Shown here: one piece after another, positions 8,799 to 16,640 of the stretch
How the letters are laid out: every line of letters begins with the position of its first letter
How positions within the stretch are numbered: position 1 is the first letter of the stretch
Source of the DNA: an uncultured Alphaproteobacteria bacterium
GTDB taxonomy: Bacteria > Pseudomonadota > Alphaproteobacteria > Rhodobacterales > Rhodobacteraceae
Assembly (NCBI GenBank): GCA_913031285.1
Contig: CAJWEI010000027.1
Span: forward strand, 1-41,374
Length of the DNA: 41,374 bases
Reading direction: 5' to 3'
Translations under genes and position numbers: made by a program
The notes under the pieces: model-generated
The model's input: only the letters and a program-made list of their open reading frames with translations
Database searches by the model: none
Told to the model about the DNA's origin: nothing

Positions 8799-9434
8799 TT
8801 AAGGTTTCCAAGTCAAAAAGTTGCTTATAAGGCGCAAACCGGTTGCCGCACTTTTTTCTGGATGGAACTGTGTTCCGACCATTGTATCACGCCCAACTAT
8901 CGCTGTTATCGGACCACTGTATTCTGCATACGCCAGCACGTGGTCAGTTTGAGACATTACCATATGATAAGAATGGACAAAATAGGCGTGATCCCCTGTT
9001 TTAATATCTGCCAAAACTGGATGCTGCACTTTAAAAATCAAATCATTCCAACCCATGTGAGGTATCTTTAACGACGCATCTTTCGGCATGATGCATCGAA
9101 CACTTCCATCAACCCAGCCCAGACCACGCGTCTTTTCATGTTCGTACCCATCTTTGGCCATCAATTGCATACCAACACAAATGCCCAAAAAGGGTCGGGC
9201 TTTGACTTCGACAGCTTCCATCATGGCCTCATACATGTCAGAGGCAAATAATGCGGCGCGACAAGCCGGGAAAGCCCCATCGCCAGGCAACACAATTCTG
9301 TCTGCACTTAGCACAACATCTGGTTCATTGGTAACGACGACGCGGCCGGCGCCTGTCTCAGCTGCCATCCGTTCAAAAGCCTTATACACTGAATGTAAAT
9401 TACCACTTTCATAGTCAATGATAGCTGTTAGCAT
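8799..9434 (-). CDS. hisH: Imidazole glycerol phosphate synthase, glutamine amidotransferase subunit
   Basis: HisH (211 residues) hydrolyses glutamine and channels ammonia to HisF. The class I amidotransferase nucleophile is Cys86 in LGICVGMQ, and the His/Glu of the triad are in GTQFHPEKS near residue 190. It begins 5 bases after the hisB stop, so hisB-hisH is an operon. The partner hisF lies more than 1.4 kb away, behind the inverted DUF2147 gene and hisA. Confidence 0.95.
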   Translation of the reverse strand: MLTAIIDYESGNLHSVYKAFERMAAETGAGRVVVTNEPDVVLSADRIVLPGDGAFPACRAALFASDMYEAMMEAVEVKARPFLGICVGMQLMAKDGYEHEKTRGLGWVDGSVRCIMPKDASLKIPHMGWNDLIFKVQHPVLADIKTGDHAYFVHSYHMVMSQTDHVLAYAEYSGPITAIVGRDTMVGTQFHPEKSAATGLRLISNFLTWKP

Positions 9435-9439
9435 AGGGT

Positions 9440-10027
9440 TCAGAGGGCTCCTTTTGTTGAGGGCAAAGTTCCCAGCATTCTAGGATCGATCTCAATCGCA
9501 AGACGTAATGCGCGTGCAACCGACTTGAATGCAGCTTCTGCTATATGGTGACTGTTGAATCCGTGTATTTTATCAATATGTAATGTGATGCCACCATGGG
9601 TACTGAAGGCTTGAAAAAACTCTTGCACCAATTCAGTGTCAAAAGCCCCAATTTTTTGCGTTTGAAACCCAAGATTGCAGATTAAGAATGGCCTTCCAGA
9701 AAGATCAAGCGAAGTGCGAACTTGCGCGTCATCCATGGCCAAGGGACAATTGCCGTATCGGCAAATGCCAATTTTATCTCCAACGGCCTGAACAAATGCC
9801 TGCCCCAGAGCAATGCCACAATCCTCAACCGTATGATGGTCATCAATGTGGGTATCCCCTTTGGCACGAATAGTCATGTCAATCAGCGAATGCCGTGATA
9901 ATTGATCCAGCAAATGATCGAAAAATCCAACACCGGTTTGGTTGTCGTATTGACCACTACCATCAAGGTTGATAACGACACTAATTTCGGTTTCGCTGGT
10001 TTTGCGGTTTACTTGTGCTAGGCGCAT
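9440..10027 (-). CDS. hisB: Imidazoleglycerol-phosphate dehydratase
   Basis: This is a monofunctional HisB of 195 residues, without the phosphatase domain found in enterics. The two metal-binding repeats are readable as [11 protein letters not shown] in the first half and [13 protein letters not shown] in the second. A TTG four codons upstream could also serve as start. I chose the ATG at 10025-10027 because the protein then begins [10 protein letters not shown], which fits the family. It heads the hisBH operon and is divergent from the small Lrp-type gene. Confidence 0.93.
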   Translation of the reverse strand: MRLAQVNRKTSETEISVVINLDGSGQYDNQTGVGFFDHLLDQLSRHSLIDMTIRAKGDTHIDDHHTVEDCGIALGQAFVQAVGDKIGICRYGNCPLAMDDAQVRTSLDLSGRPFLICNLGFQTQKIGAFDTELVQEFFQAFSTHGGITLHIDKIHGFNSHHIAEAAFKSVARALRLAIEIDPRMLGTLPSTKGAL

Positions 10028-10150
10028 ATCATTATCCAATTGTTTCTTACCCGCCTTATACGCATGCGTTCACCTAAGGCCAAGTCCCCTGCTTGCCACA
10101 GGAACCAACACAGTGCATAACATAAAAAAGTACTTAAACTTGAGGAAAAT

Positions 10151-10390
10151 ATGAGCGCTTGTGTTTTTGTCCAACTCCGCTGCAAACCCGGAACAACCTA
10201 CGATGTGGCTAATAGAATAGTACTGCGTGAAATGCACTCAGAGCTTTATTCTACTAGTGGCGATTTTGATCTTCTTCTCAAAGTCTATGTCGGTGACGAC
10301 GACGATATTAGCAAGTATATCAATGAAAAACTTCTCGACATCGAAGGCATAGAACGATCTCTTACCACACTGACATTCAAGGCATTTTAG
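10151..10390 (+). CDS. Stand-alone Lrp/AsnC effector-binding (RAM) domain protein
   Basis: The 79-residue protein corresponds to the C-terminal ligand-binding domain of Lrp/AsnC regulators, starting with a VFVQLRCKPG strand and containing the GDFDLLLKVYV strand and an EGIERSLT ending. There is no DNA-binding helix-turn-helix. Stand-alone RAM domains form Lrp-like oligomers that bind amino acids, and may modulate full-length regulators. GAGGAAAAT precedes the ATG closely. It is divergent from hisB, so an amino-acid-linked role is plausible but unproven. Confidence 0.8.
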   Translation: MSACVFVQLRCKPGTTYDVANRIVLREMHSELYSTSGDFDLLLKVYVGDDDDISKYINEKLLDIEGIERSLTTLTFKAF

Positions 10391-10943
10391 TCTTTGATAT
10401 ATTTCCAACATCTCAGCTTTAAATTCTTAACCTTCAAAATGCAAATTAGAGCCAGTAACAGGCATCTTTATTTTAAGTAGCTTTTCGAGCAGTGGCAATC
10501 GGCAAAATAAACAGCTAAAACCGCCAAATTCAAGATTGCTTTTATAAGTCCAAGTGCTCTTTATGATTGGTTCATATTCTAAAAAACCGGTTATGGATCA
10601 CTTGCCTGCACATATTAAATGACGGTGAATAATCTGGATATTACAGGATGAATTGATGGCCAAAACGGTAGCAAAAATCTCAACCATACCGGTAATCTGC
10701 CTCTGATCACCGTTGCCAATAAAAATAGTTTTTTAACGCTAGGATGATATTATTCCCAGCTATTATTACATTTTGAAATCTTGACTTTACTCAATGAAAT
10801 TTGCGCTTAATGTCTTTAACTTAGACATGGTATCAATGGAAAATTGTGCCTATTTTTGAGATTTTAATGTTGAAGATTTGGCTTAAATCATCAAAAAGAC
10901 CAGATCGTTAACATCCTTAAAGTTTGATATGCACAAGTAGATT
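10391..10943. other. Convergent intergenic region, nothing recognised
   Basis: This 550-base A+T-rich gap lies between two convergent genes, the Lrp-like gene and tupA. I see no open frame with family resemblance and no strong hairpin plus T-run. It may be remnants of a lost gene, but I could not identify one. Confidence 0.5.
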
Positions 10944-11762
10944 TTAACGTTGGGCGTTAGGAAAAAATAATTGCGTATCATTTAGACGGAAATTTGAAAT
11001 CGCTAATTGTCCCTCAGGCCCAGTCAACCAATTAATAAAGGCCTGTGCCGCAACCGCATCAACATTTAGATGCTTTTCAGCATTTACTGCAATGACACCG
11101 TACTGATTGAACAAACGTCTATCGCCCTGGACTAAAACAGCTAGATTGCGTTTATTGGTAAAGCTCAGCCAACTGGCTCGGTCCGTCAGAGTATAAGCCT
11201 CCATTGACGCCGCCATATTAAGAGTTGCCCCCATGCCTGAACCAGTTTCGCGATACCAAGTCCCTGAAGCCGACACTGTATCGACAAGTGTTTCGCTCCA
11301 AAGTCGCTGTTCGGCTTTATGAGTACCGCTGTCATCACCGCGCGAAACAAATAGCGCTTCCATCTTAGCGATCTGGCTAAGGGCTTTTGTAACATTTTGC
11401 ATATCCAAAATTTTTGCAGGATCTTCAACAGGACCGACTACAACAAAATCATTATACATCACATCAAACCTCCGAACGCCCCATCCTTCTCTTACAAAAG
11501 CCTCTTCCGCTGCTCTTGCATGGACCAACAACACATCGCCATCACCATTTCGAGCGTTTCTAAGCGCTTGCCCCGTTCCAACAGCCACGACCCGCGCTTT
11601 AATCCCGCTATATGCTTCAAACTTTGGTAAAATGGCTGACAGCAGACCAGAATTTTGAGTCGAAGTTGTCGATTGAATGATAATATACTCTGATCCCACG
11701 GCAGACAAAGCCGAAACCAAGAAAAGAAAAGTAGAGAACGCAAATTTTTTGGCTAGGTACAT
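10944..11762 (-). CDS. tupA: Tungstate ABC transporter, periplasmic binding protein
   Basis: The 272-residue protein has a signal peptide (hydrophobic residues about 7-22, cleavage near AVGS). The mature N-terminus IIIQSTTSTQNSGLL carries the TTTS-like oxyanion-binding signature of TupA/WtpA-like tungstate binders. Downstream segments VVAVGTGQALRNARNGDGDVLLVHAR and FVSRGDDSGTHKAE are typical of the family. It is the last gene of tupB-tupC-tupA, 2 bases after the tupC stop. Tungstate is the expected ligand; molybdate is less likely given the family. Placing the binding protein last in the operon is a little unusual. Confidence 0.88.
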   Translation of the reverse strand: MYLAKKFAFSTFLFLVSALSAVGSEYIIIQSTTSTQNSGLLSAILPKFEAYSGIKARVVAVGTGQALRNARNGDGDVLLVHARAAEEAFVREGWGVRRFDVMYNDFVVVGPVEDPAKILDMQNVTKALSQIAKMEALFVSRGDDSGTHKAEQRLWSETLVDTVSASGTWYRETGSGMGATLNMAASMEAYTLTDRASWLSFTNKRNLAVLVQGDRRLFNQYGVIAVNAEKHLNVDAVAAQAFINWLTGPEGQLAISNFRLNDTQLFFPNAQR

Positions 11763-11764
11763 GA

Positions 11765-12487
11765 CTACTCTTTTATATGGCTCAACAAAGGCTTGCCAGC
11801 CAGAAAGCTGCTTACCAAGTCATTCTGCGGGAAGTTGAAAAAATCCATTTTTGTCTGTTGAGCGACTATGCGGCCCTGGTGCATTAGAACAATCTCGCTT
11901 CCCAATCGTTGCGCTTGTGCTGGATCATGGGTCACCATAATAACCTTGACGCCCAAATCAATCGCATCTTGAACTAAAGCCTCGACTGCAACGATCGCAT
12001 TGGGATCGAGGCTTGCGCAGGGTTCATCCAAAAAAAGTATTTTAGGCTCTAACGCCAACGCGCGCGCCAAACAGAGTCTTTGCTGTTCGCCACCTGACAA
12101 ACGGCGCGCCGGAACATTGACCAGATGGTCGAGCGCAGCGCGCACCATCCAGGTGGTTGCGATACGTCCCGCCTCTTGAGAGTTATGACCGCGAACCTTT
12201 AGAGCAAAAGAAATATTGGCAAGTGCTGTCCTGCGTAAAAGGACTGGCCTCTGAAAGACCATAGCTTGCTGCGAACGATTTCCGTACTCTTTGGGAAACC
12301 TCACTGTTCCAGTATCTGGTTGGCTCAAGCCGTGCATGACCCTCAACAGAAGACTTTTGCCTGCCCCATTCGGCCCCAATATCATCGTTGAGCATATCGG
12401 AGCCAAATCCAAGCTGGGAATATCAAGGCGTAACTGATCTCCAAAACCTAACGTGATATTACGAAGTCCAACATGTAATTCAGACAT
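11765..12487 (-). CDS. tupC: Tungstate ABC transporter, ATP-binding protein
   Basis: This is a 240-residue ABC ATPase. It has Walker A GPNGAGKS, Q-loop region QQAMVFQRP, signature LSGGEQQRL, Walker B ILFLDEP and switch histidine VTHDPAQ, all intact. No TOBE-type C-terminal domain is present, unlike ModC. A GTG four codons upstream is possible, but the ATG at 12485-12487 has GAGG six bases ahead. The gene overlaps the end of tupB by 8 bases. Confidence 0.88.
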   Translation of the reverse strand: MSELHVGLRNITLGFGDQLRLDIPSLDLAPICSTMILGPNGAGKSLLLRVMHGLSQPDTGTVRFPKEYGNRSQQAMVFQRPVLLRRTALANISFALKVRGHNSQEAGRIATTWMVRAALDHLVNVPARRLSGGEQQRLCLARALALEPKILFLDEPCASLDPNAIVAVEALVQDAIDLGVKVIMVTHDPAQAQRLGSEIVLMHQGRIVAQQTKMDFFNFPQNDLVSSFLAGKPLLSHIKE

Positions 12488-13187
12488 GCATTGCCTCACG
12501 TCGTCGCGTCCCTACCACAGCCAAAGCTGCATTCACCAGTATCGCAATCAATACCAAAATAGTCCCAAGTGCTAGTGCAACTGACAAATTTCCTTTGGAG
12601 GTTTCAAGCGCTATGGAGGTTGTCATCACACGTGTCAAATGGTTGATGTTGCCCCCAACAATCATCACCGCTCCAACTTCGGCGATGGCTCGCCCAAACC
12701 CTGCTAGAAGGGCTGTCAGCAGCGAAAACCTCGCTTCCCATAAAAGCGCCTGAAGTCTCTGCCAGTTGTTCAAACAAAGTGATGTGAATTGATCCCGATA
12801 TTCTTCGTGCACAGCTTGAATTGTTTCTCTGCTTAGCGCAGCAATGATTGGAGTAATCAAAATGGTCTGTGCAATGATCATGGCAGTCGGCGTGTAGAGC
12901 AAATCAAGGACACCAAGTGGGCCAGCGCTTGACAACATAAGGTAGACACAAAGTCCAACGACAACGGGAGGTAACCCCATCAGAGAATTTACAAAAATAA
13001 TTATTCCTTGACGTCCTCGGAACTTGCCAACCGCTAAAAGTGCCCCAGTTGGCACGCCCATTAGCGCGGCTAAGGCCACAGCCATCAACGACACTTGCAA
13101 CGATAGGATAACAATAGACCAAAGCTCTGCATCGCCCGTGAAAATCAAGGTTAACGAAGACCAGAATGACTCTGTAAAATCTTGCAT
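12480..13187 (-). CDS. tupB: Tungstate ABC transporter, permease
   Basis: The 235-residue permease has about five hydrophobic segments. Its cytoplasmic EAA-type loop reads EARFSLLTALLAGFGRAIAEVGAVMIVGGN, split here by the natural motif spacing, and is characteristic of TupB/WtpB-like permeases. It is the first gene of tupBCA and begins about 165 bases after the end of the molybdopterin-dependent hydroxylase gene on the same strand. The two might be co-transcribed, or the gap may hold a separate promoter. I see no Moco-type riboswitch in the gap. Confidence 0.85.
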   Translation of the reverse strand: MQDFTESFWSSLTLIFTGDAELWSIVILSLQVSLMAVALAALMGVPTGALLAVGKFRGRQGIIIFVNSLMGLPPVVVGLCVYLMLSSAGPLGVLDLLYTPTAMIIAQTILITPIIAALSRETIQAVHEEYRDQFTSLCLNNWQRLQALLWEARFSLLTALLAGFGRAIAEVGAVMIVGGNINHLTRVMTTSIALETSKGNLSVALALGTILVLIAILVNAALAVVGTRRREAMHV

Positions 13188-13351
13188 TTATTTGACTTAT
13201 TCCTGTATCAACGAACCCACACAAAAATCGACCGCTATCAGTCAATCAGGCAACGCAAGCGCTTAGCCAGTCTACCTGCTTTGATTTAGGGTACCATTTA
13301 GAAAAATATATTAGCAAAGCACCTTAGTTGCCAATCTTATTCGTCAAAATT

Positions 13352-15634
13352 CTAAGAGGCTTGTAGCATTTCCCATACTCTGACGGGCGTAAACGGCATA
13401 TCAACTTGTTTAATACCACGCACCCACACAGCGTCTTGCACCGCATTGGCAACGGCGGCAAGCGCACCAACTGTTCCTGCTTCGCCACATCCCTTTACGC
13501 CCATCGGATTCGCAGTCGATGGTACGGCCTCTGTTACAAAAGACATAAAAGGGACATCGCTGGCCCGCGGAATGCCATAGTCCATAAAGCTTGCTGTTAA
13601 TAGCTGCCCATTCTCATCATAAACCACGTGTTCGGTAATGGCTTGTCCAATGCCTTGAACCACTCCACCATGTACTTGGCCTTCAACCAGCATAGGATTG
13701 AACAAGTTGCCAAAATCATCAACCACCGAATATCGGTCAAGGGTTACCTCACCTGTTTCCAAATCAATTTCCACTTCCGCGATATGAGCTCCATTTGGAT
13801 AAGATCGGCCATCCAAGTCCGCCCTCGCCTCGTGAATCAGCAAATCATTCCGCCCGTCGGACCGTACCATTTTGGCACACTCTAAAAGGCTTGGACTCAA
13901 GTTCGAGCCCACAATGCGAAAGGCCTCATCATCAAATTCTACATCGTCAAAGGCAACCTCAAGCTTTTCGGACAGGTAGTTTTGAAAAGCTTGAATCATA
14001 ATATCTACTGTTACCAGTGTAGCGTTATTTTGCGTCGTTGCCGAACGTGATCCTCCCGTTCCACCACCTTTAGCGATCAGATCGCTATCACCTTGCACAA
14101 CTGTAACAAGATCAACTGGAATCCCGGTTTGATCAGATAAGAATTGGGCAAAAACCGTTTCATGCCCCTGTCCGTTAGATTGTGTCCCAACGAATATATC
14201 GACTGTCCCATCTTCTTTGAAGATAATACTGGTGCCTTCGGACGGGTCGCCAAGGATACTTTCGATATAATAGCAAAGACCCTGCCCTCGAAGCTTGCCT
14301 TTCTTAGCACTTTTGACTTTTCTTGTATCAAATCCTGCGATATCCGAAGTCTGCTCTGCTCGCGCCAGCACCCGAGCAAAATCCCCAACATCGTAGGTTT
14401 CTCCAGTTGTCGTTTTATAGGGAAAAGCCGAAGGCAATATAAAATTCCTGCGTCGCAATTCCCAAGGGTCTATACCCAGTTCACGCGCTGCCCGATCCAT
14501 TGTCCGCTCAAGCACATAAATGGCCTCGGGCCGACCGGCTCCACGGTAGGCATCTACTTGGGTCGTATTCGTATATACACCTTTTACGTTCAACCAACTG
14601 GTTTGAACATCGTATGTTCCCATCAACACTTTGGAGAATAGTTCGCTTTGAATAGGCTGCGCGAACTGAGAATTGTAAGCACCCAGATTGCAAACCGTAT
14701 TCACTCGGTATGCGGTTATCTTATAGTCTTTGTCAAAGGCAAGTTCTGCAAGTGATACGAGATCACGGCCTGCATTATCGCTCAGCATGGCCTCAGTGCG
14801 CTCTGATATCCAATAAATGGGTCTGGATAAAAGCATCGCAGCATGAGCACAAAGATAAGTCTCAGGATACATCATCGCCTTCATCCCAAAACCACCACCG
14901 ACATCTGGATTCGTGACACGCACTTGATCTTCTTTAAGATTGAGCACTTTCGCTATTCTCGTTTTTGCTCCCCAAACCCCCTGACCGTTCACACAGACGT
15001 GAATTCGATTGCCATCCCATTCAGCATAACAACCTCGAGGTTCAATTGAATTTACAATTATTCGGTTATTAACAACTTTAAGAGCAATGCTATGAGCCGC
15101 CTGATCAAATGCGGTTTGCGTGGCTTTCACATCTCCTACACCCCAATCAAAAGCAAGATTTTCAGGCGCTTCCGGGTGTATCGTCTCCCCGCCAGGGGCG
15201 ATTGCAAGGTGAACAGGAAGCTCGTCATATTCACACTCGATAAGTTCTGCCGCATCCCGAGCCTGCGCAGGGGTTTCAGCCACGATGACTGCAATGGCTT
15301 CTCCGACAAACCTTACTCGTTTATTGGCCAACATCGGGCGAAAAGGGGCCGCACCTTGGGATCCATCAAGGTTTTTGACAATTGTGCCATCCAATCCAAC
15401 GACTACATCGGCAGCAACTAAATCGCCATACCCAAGCACCAGGTGGACGCCATCTGACTCACGCGCTGCCTCAAGATCAAGCCCGATCAGTTCAGCATGC
15501 GCAACTGGTGAACGGAAAACAAATGTATGGAGCGCGTCTTTGGGAATAAGATCTTCAACATAATGACCTTGGCCAGTTAAAAACCGGATGTCTTCTTTCC
15601 GACTTACAGATTGGCTTCTTCCAAATTTTTCCAA
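13352..15634 (-). CDS. Xanthine dehydrogenase / CO dehydrogenase-like molybdopterin-binding subunit (form II)
   Basis: The 760-residue protein is the large catalytic subunit of a molybdenum hydroxylase. It has the N-terminal RKEDIRFLTGQGHYVEDL segment, GGGFGMK (246-252), AYRGAGR (362-368), GQGHET (488-493) and the catalytic glutamate Glu718 in GVKGCGEAGT. AYRGAGR marks the form II CoxL-like group; true CO dehydrogenases have AYXCSFR. The substrate is therefore probably an aldehyde or N-heterocycle and cannot be specified. The start is TTG at 15632-15634, with AAAGG about 7 bases ahead and no in-frame ATG nearby; the resulting N-terminus matches the family. The usual [2Fe-2S] small subunit and FAD medium subunit genes are absent on both sides. 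The tungstate transporter follows. Confidence 0.88.
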   Translation of the reverse strand: MEKFGRSQSVSRKEDIRFLTGQGHYVEDLIPKDALHTFVFRSPVAHAELIGLDLEAARESDGVHLVLGYGDLVAADVVVGLDGTIVKNLDGSQGAAPFRPMLANKRVRFVGEAIAVIVAETPAQARDAAELIECEYDELPVHLAIAPGGETIHPEAPENLAFDWGVGDVKATQTAFDQAAHSIALKVVNNRIIVNSIEPRGCYAEWDGNRIHVCVNGQGVWGAKTRIAKVLNLKEDQVRVTNPDVGGGFGMKAMMYPETYLCAHAAMLLSRPIYWISERTEAMLSDNAGRDLVSLAELAFDKDYKITAYRVNTVCNLGAYNSQFAQPIQSELFSKVLMGTYDVQTSWLNVKGVYTNTTQVDAYRGAGRPEAIYVLERTMDRAARELGIDPWELRRRNFILPSAFPYKTTTGETYDVGDFARVLARAEQTSDIAGFDTRKVKSAKKGKLRGQGLCYYIESILGDPSEGTSIIFKEDGTVDIFVGTQSNGQGHETVFAQFLSDQTGIPVDLVTVVQGDSDLIAKGGGTGGSRSATTQNNATLVTVDIMIQAFQNYLSEKLEVAFDDVEFDDEAFRIVGSNLSPSLLECAKMVRSDGRNDLLIHEARADLDGRSYPNGAHIAEVEIDLETGEVTLDRYSVVDDFGNLFNPMLVEGQVHGGVVQGIGQAITEHVVYDENGQLLTASFMDYGIPRASDVPFMSFVTEAVPSTANPMGVKGCGEAGTVGALAAVANAVQDAVWVRGIKQVDMPFTPVRVWEMLQAS

Positions 15635-15945
15635 AATATAACCTTTATGTAGTCTTATAACACTCTACAAACCTCATGTAACGTGTGAAAAAAATTTGTC
15701 CAGCGTAGGTTCAAAACGTTTTTGAAAAAATACTCCACTCATGTCACGCTAGCTGTCACCATGAAAAGACAAAGCAGCACTTTTGGCTTTAATATTCTTT
15801 TCTAATTGACCTTGAAGAATTTATATCTGCGGCAATTGAAGATATATTAAGTCTAAAGTGTCTCTGACAGGCGTTACAATTCAGGGGATGACTATGGAGA
15901 GCGGCCATTAATTGGCCGACAAGCTTCAAAAGGAAGAAATTTAGG
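15635..15945. other. Intergenic region upstream of the hydroxylase and the decayed HD gene
   Basis: This is the divergent gap between the TTG-initiated hydroxylase gene and a plus-strand pseudogene, so both promoters should lie here. The only clear symmetric element is CGGCCA-TTAAT-TGGCCG at 15902-15918, 28 bases ahead of the pseudogene start, which could be an operator or a small hairpin. No gene is seen. Confidence 0.5.
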
Positions 15946-16552
15946 ATGGATCACGTCAAATTCACCCAGATGAAAGACGGCGATAAGGAGATTACCAATT
16001 TTTGGGATCTCAATAGGCCGAACACACTAAAAAGACTGCTGACCGCCTTTTGAACGCCCTTGTGGATCTGGACAAAAGTCTATCCGGTCATCAAGTTACC
16101 CGCTTGGGCAATTCTTTACAATCAGCAACCCGGACTTGGCGCGATGAGGCTGATTTTGATTGGATTGTATCAACCCTTTTGCATGACATTGGGGATATTT
16201 TTGCTTCCTGTAATCACGATAAATATGCAGCGACGATTCTGCACCCCGTTGTAAGGGATCAATGCACATGGTCGTTGAAAATCACGGTGATTTTCAAATT
16301 GAATATTATACTCTACAAGTTGGCACCAATCCGAAAAAACGAGAAATACACAAAGGTCACATTTATTAAGACGACTGTGTTACATTCTGCGAACATTGGG
16401 ATCAGACGAGCTGTGATCCCGATTACAATAGCAAACCGCTAGAATTTTTTGCAGGCATGAGCCATTATATATTTAACCAAGAACCATACAATGCTCGTGT
16501 AATTCGATTTGGACTGCGCAAACCCTTAATAAACCCTGTCAGAAAACAATAA
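15946..16552 (+). pseudogene. Decayed HD-domain phosphohydrolase gene
   Basis: Three plus-strand frames must be joined to read one HD-family protein. Frame one runs from the ATG at 15946 to a TGA and reads MDHVKFTQMKDGDKEITNFW. Near the A-run at 16029-16033 the signal moves to a second frame with TADRLLNALVDLDKSLSG, SLQSATRTWRDEADFDW and the metal-binding LLHDIGD and NHDKYAATIL motifs. Near 16270 it moves to a third frame with VENHGDFQIEYY, which is then broken by TAA at 16367-16369 (TAT TAA GAC GAC, where Tyr-Phe-Asp-Asp would be expected). That frame continues with FCEHWDQTSCDPDYN and ends at 16550-16552. The intact family is a putative metal-dependent phosphohydrolase or oxygenase of unknown substrate. 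Two frameshifts plus a stop argue for real decay, though a draft-assembly error at the A-run cannot be excluded for one of them. Confidence 0.8.
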
Positions 16553-16640
16553 ATTTTGAGGTTGATAAATTCATCTCTTTTCCTTTTTAGGATAAGCGTC
16601 TAAGTGATTTTGCACAAAAACCGTAAATGGGACATTTAAA

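Noticed and set aside
13188-13351. Molybdenum/tungsten cofactor riboswitch before tupB
   Set aside because: I looked for the conserved multi-stem Moco motif between the hydroxylase and tupB and could not find it.
15622-15660. Possible sequencing error because the hydroxylase gene lacks an ATG start
   Set aside because: A TTG with AAAGG at good spacing gives exactly the expected family N-terminus, so an alternative start codon explains it.
16050-16442. Intact 130-codon gene on the plus strand
   Set aside because: Its first 75 or so residues are the middle of the decayed HD-family gene, and the tail is out of the family's frame; it is part of the pseudogene.
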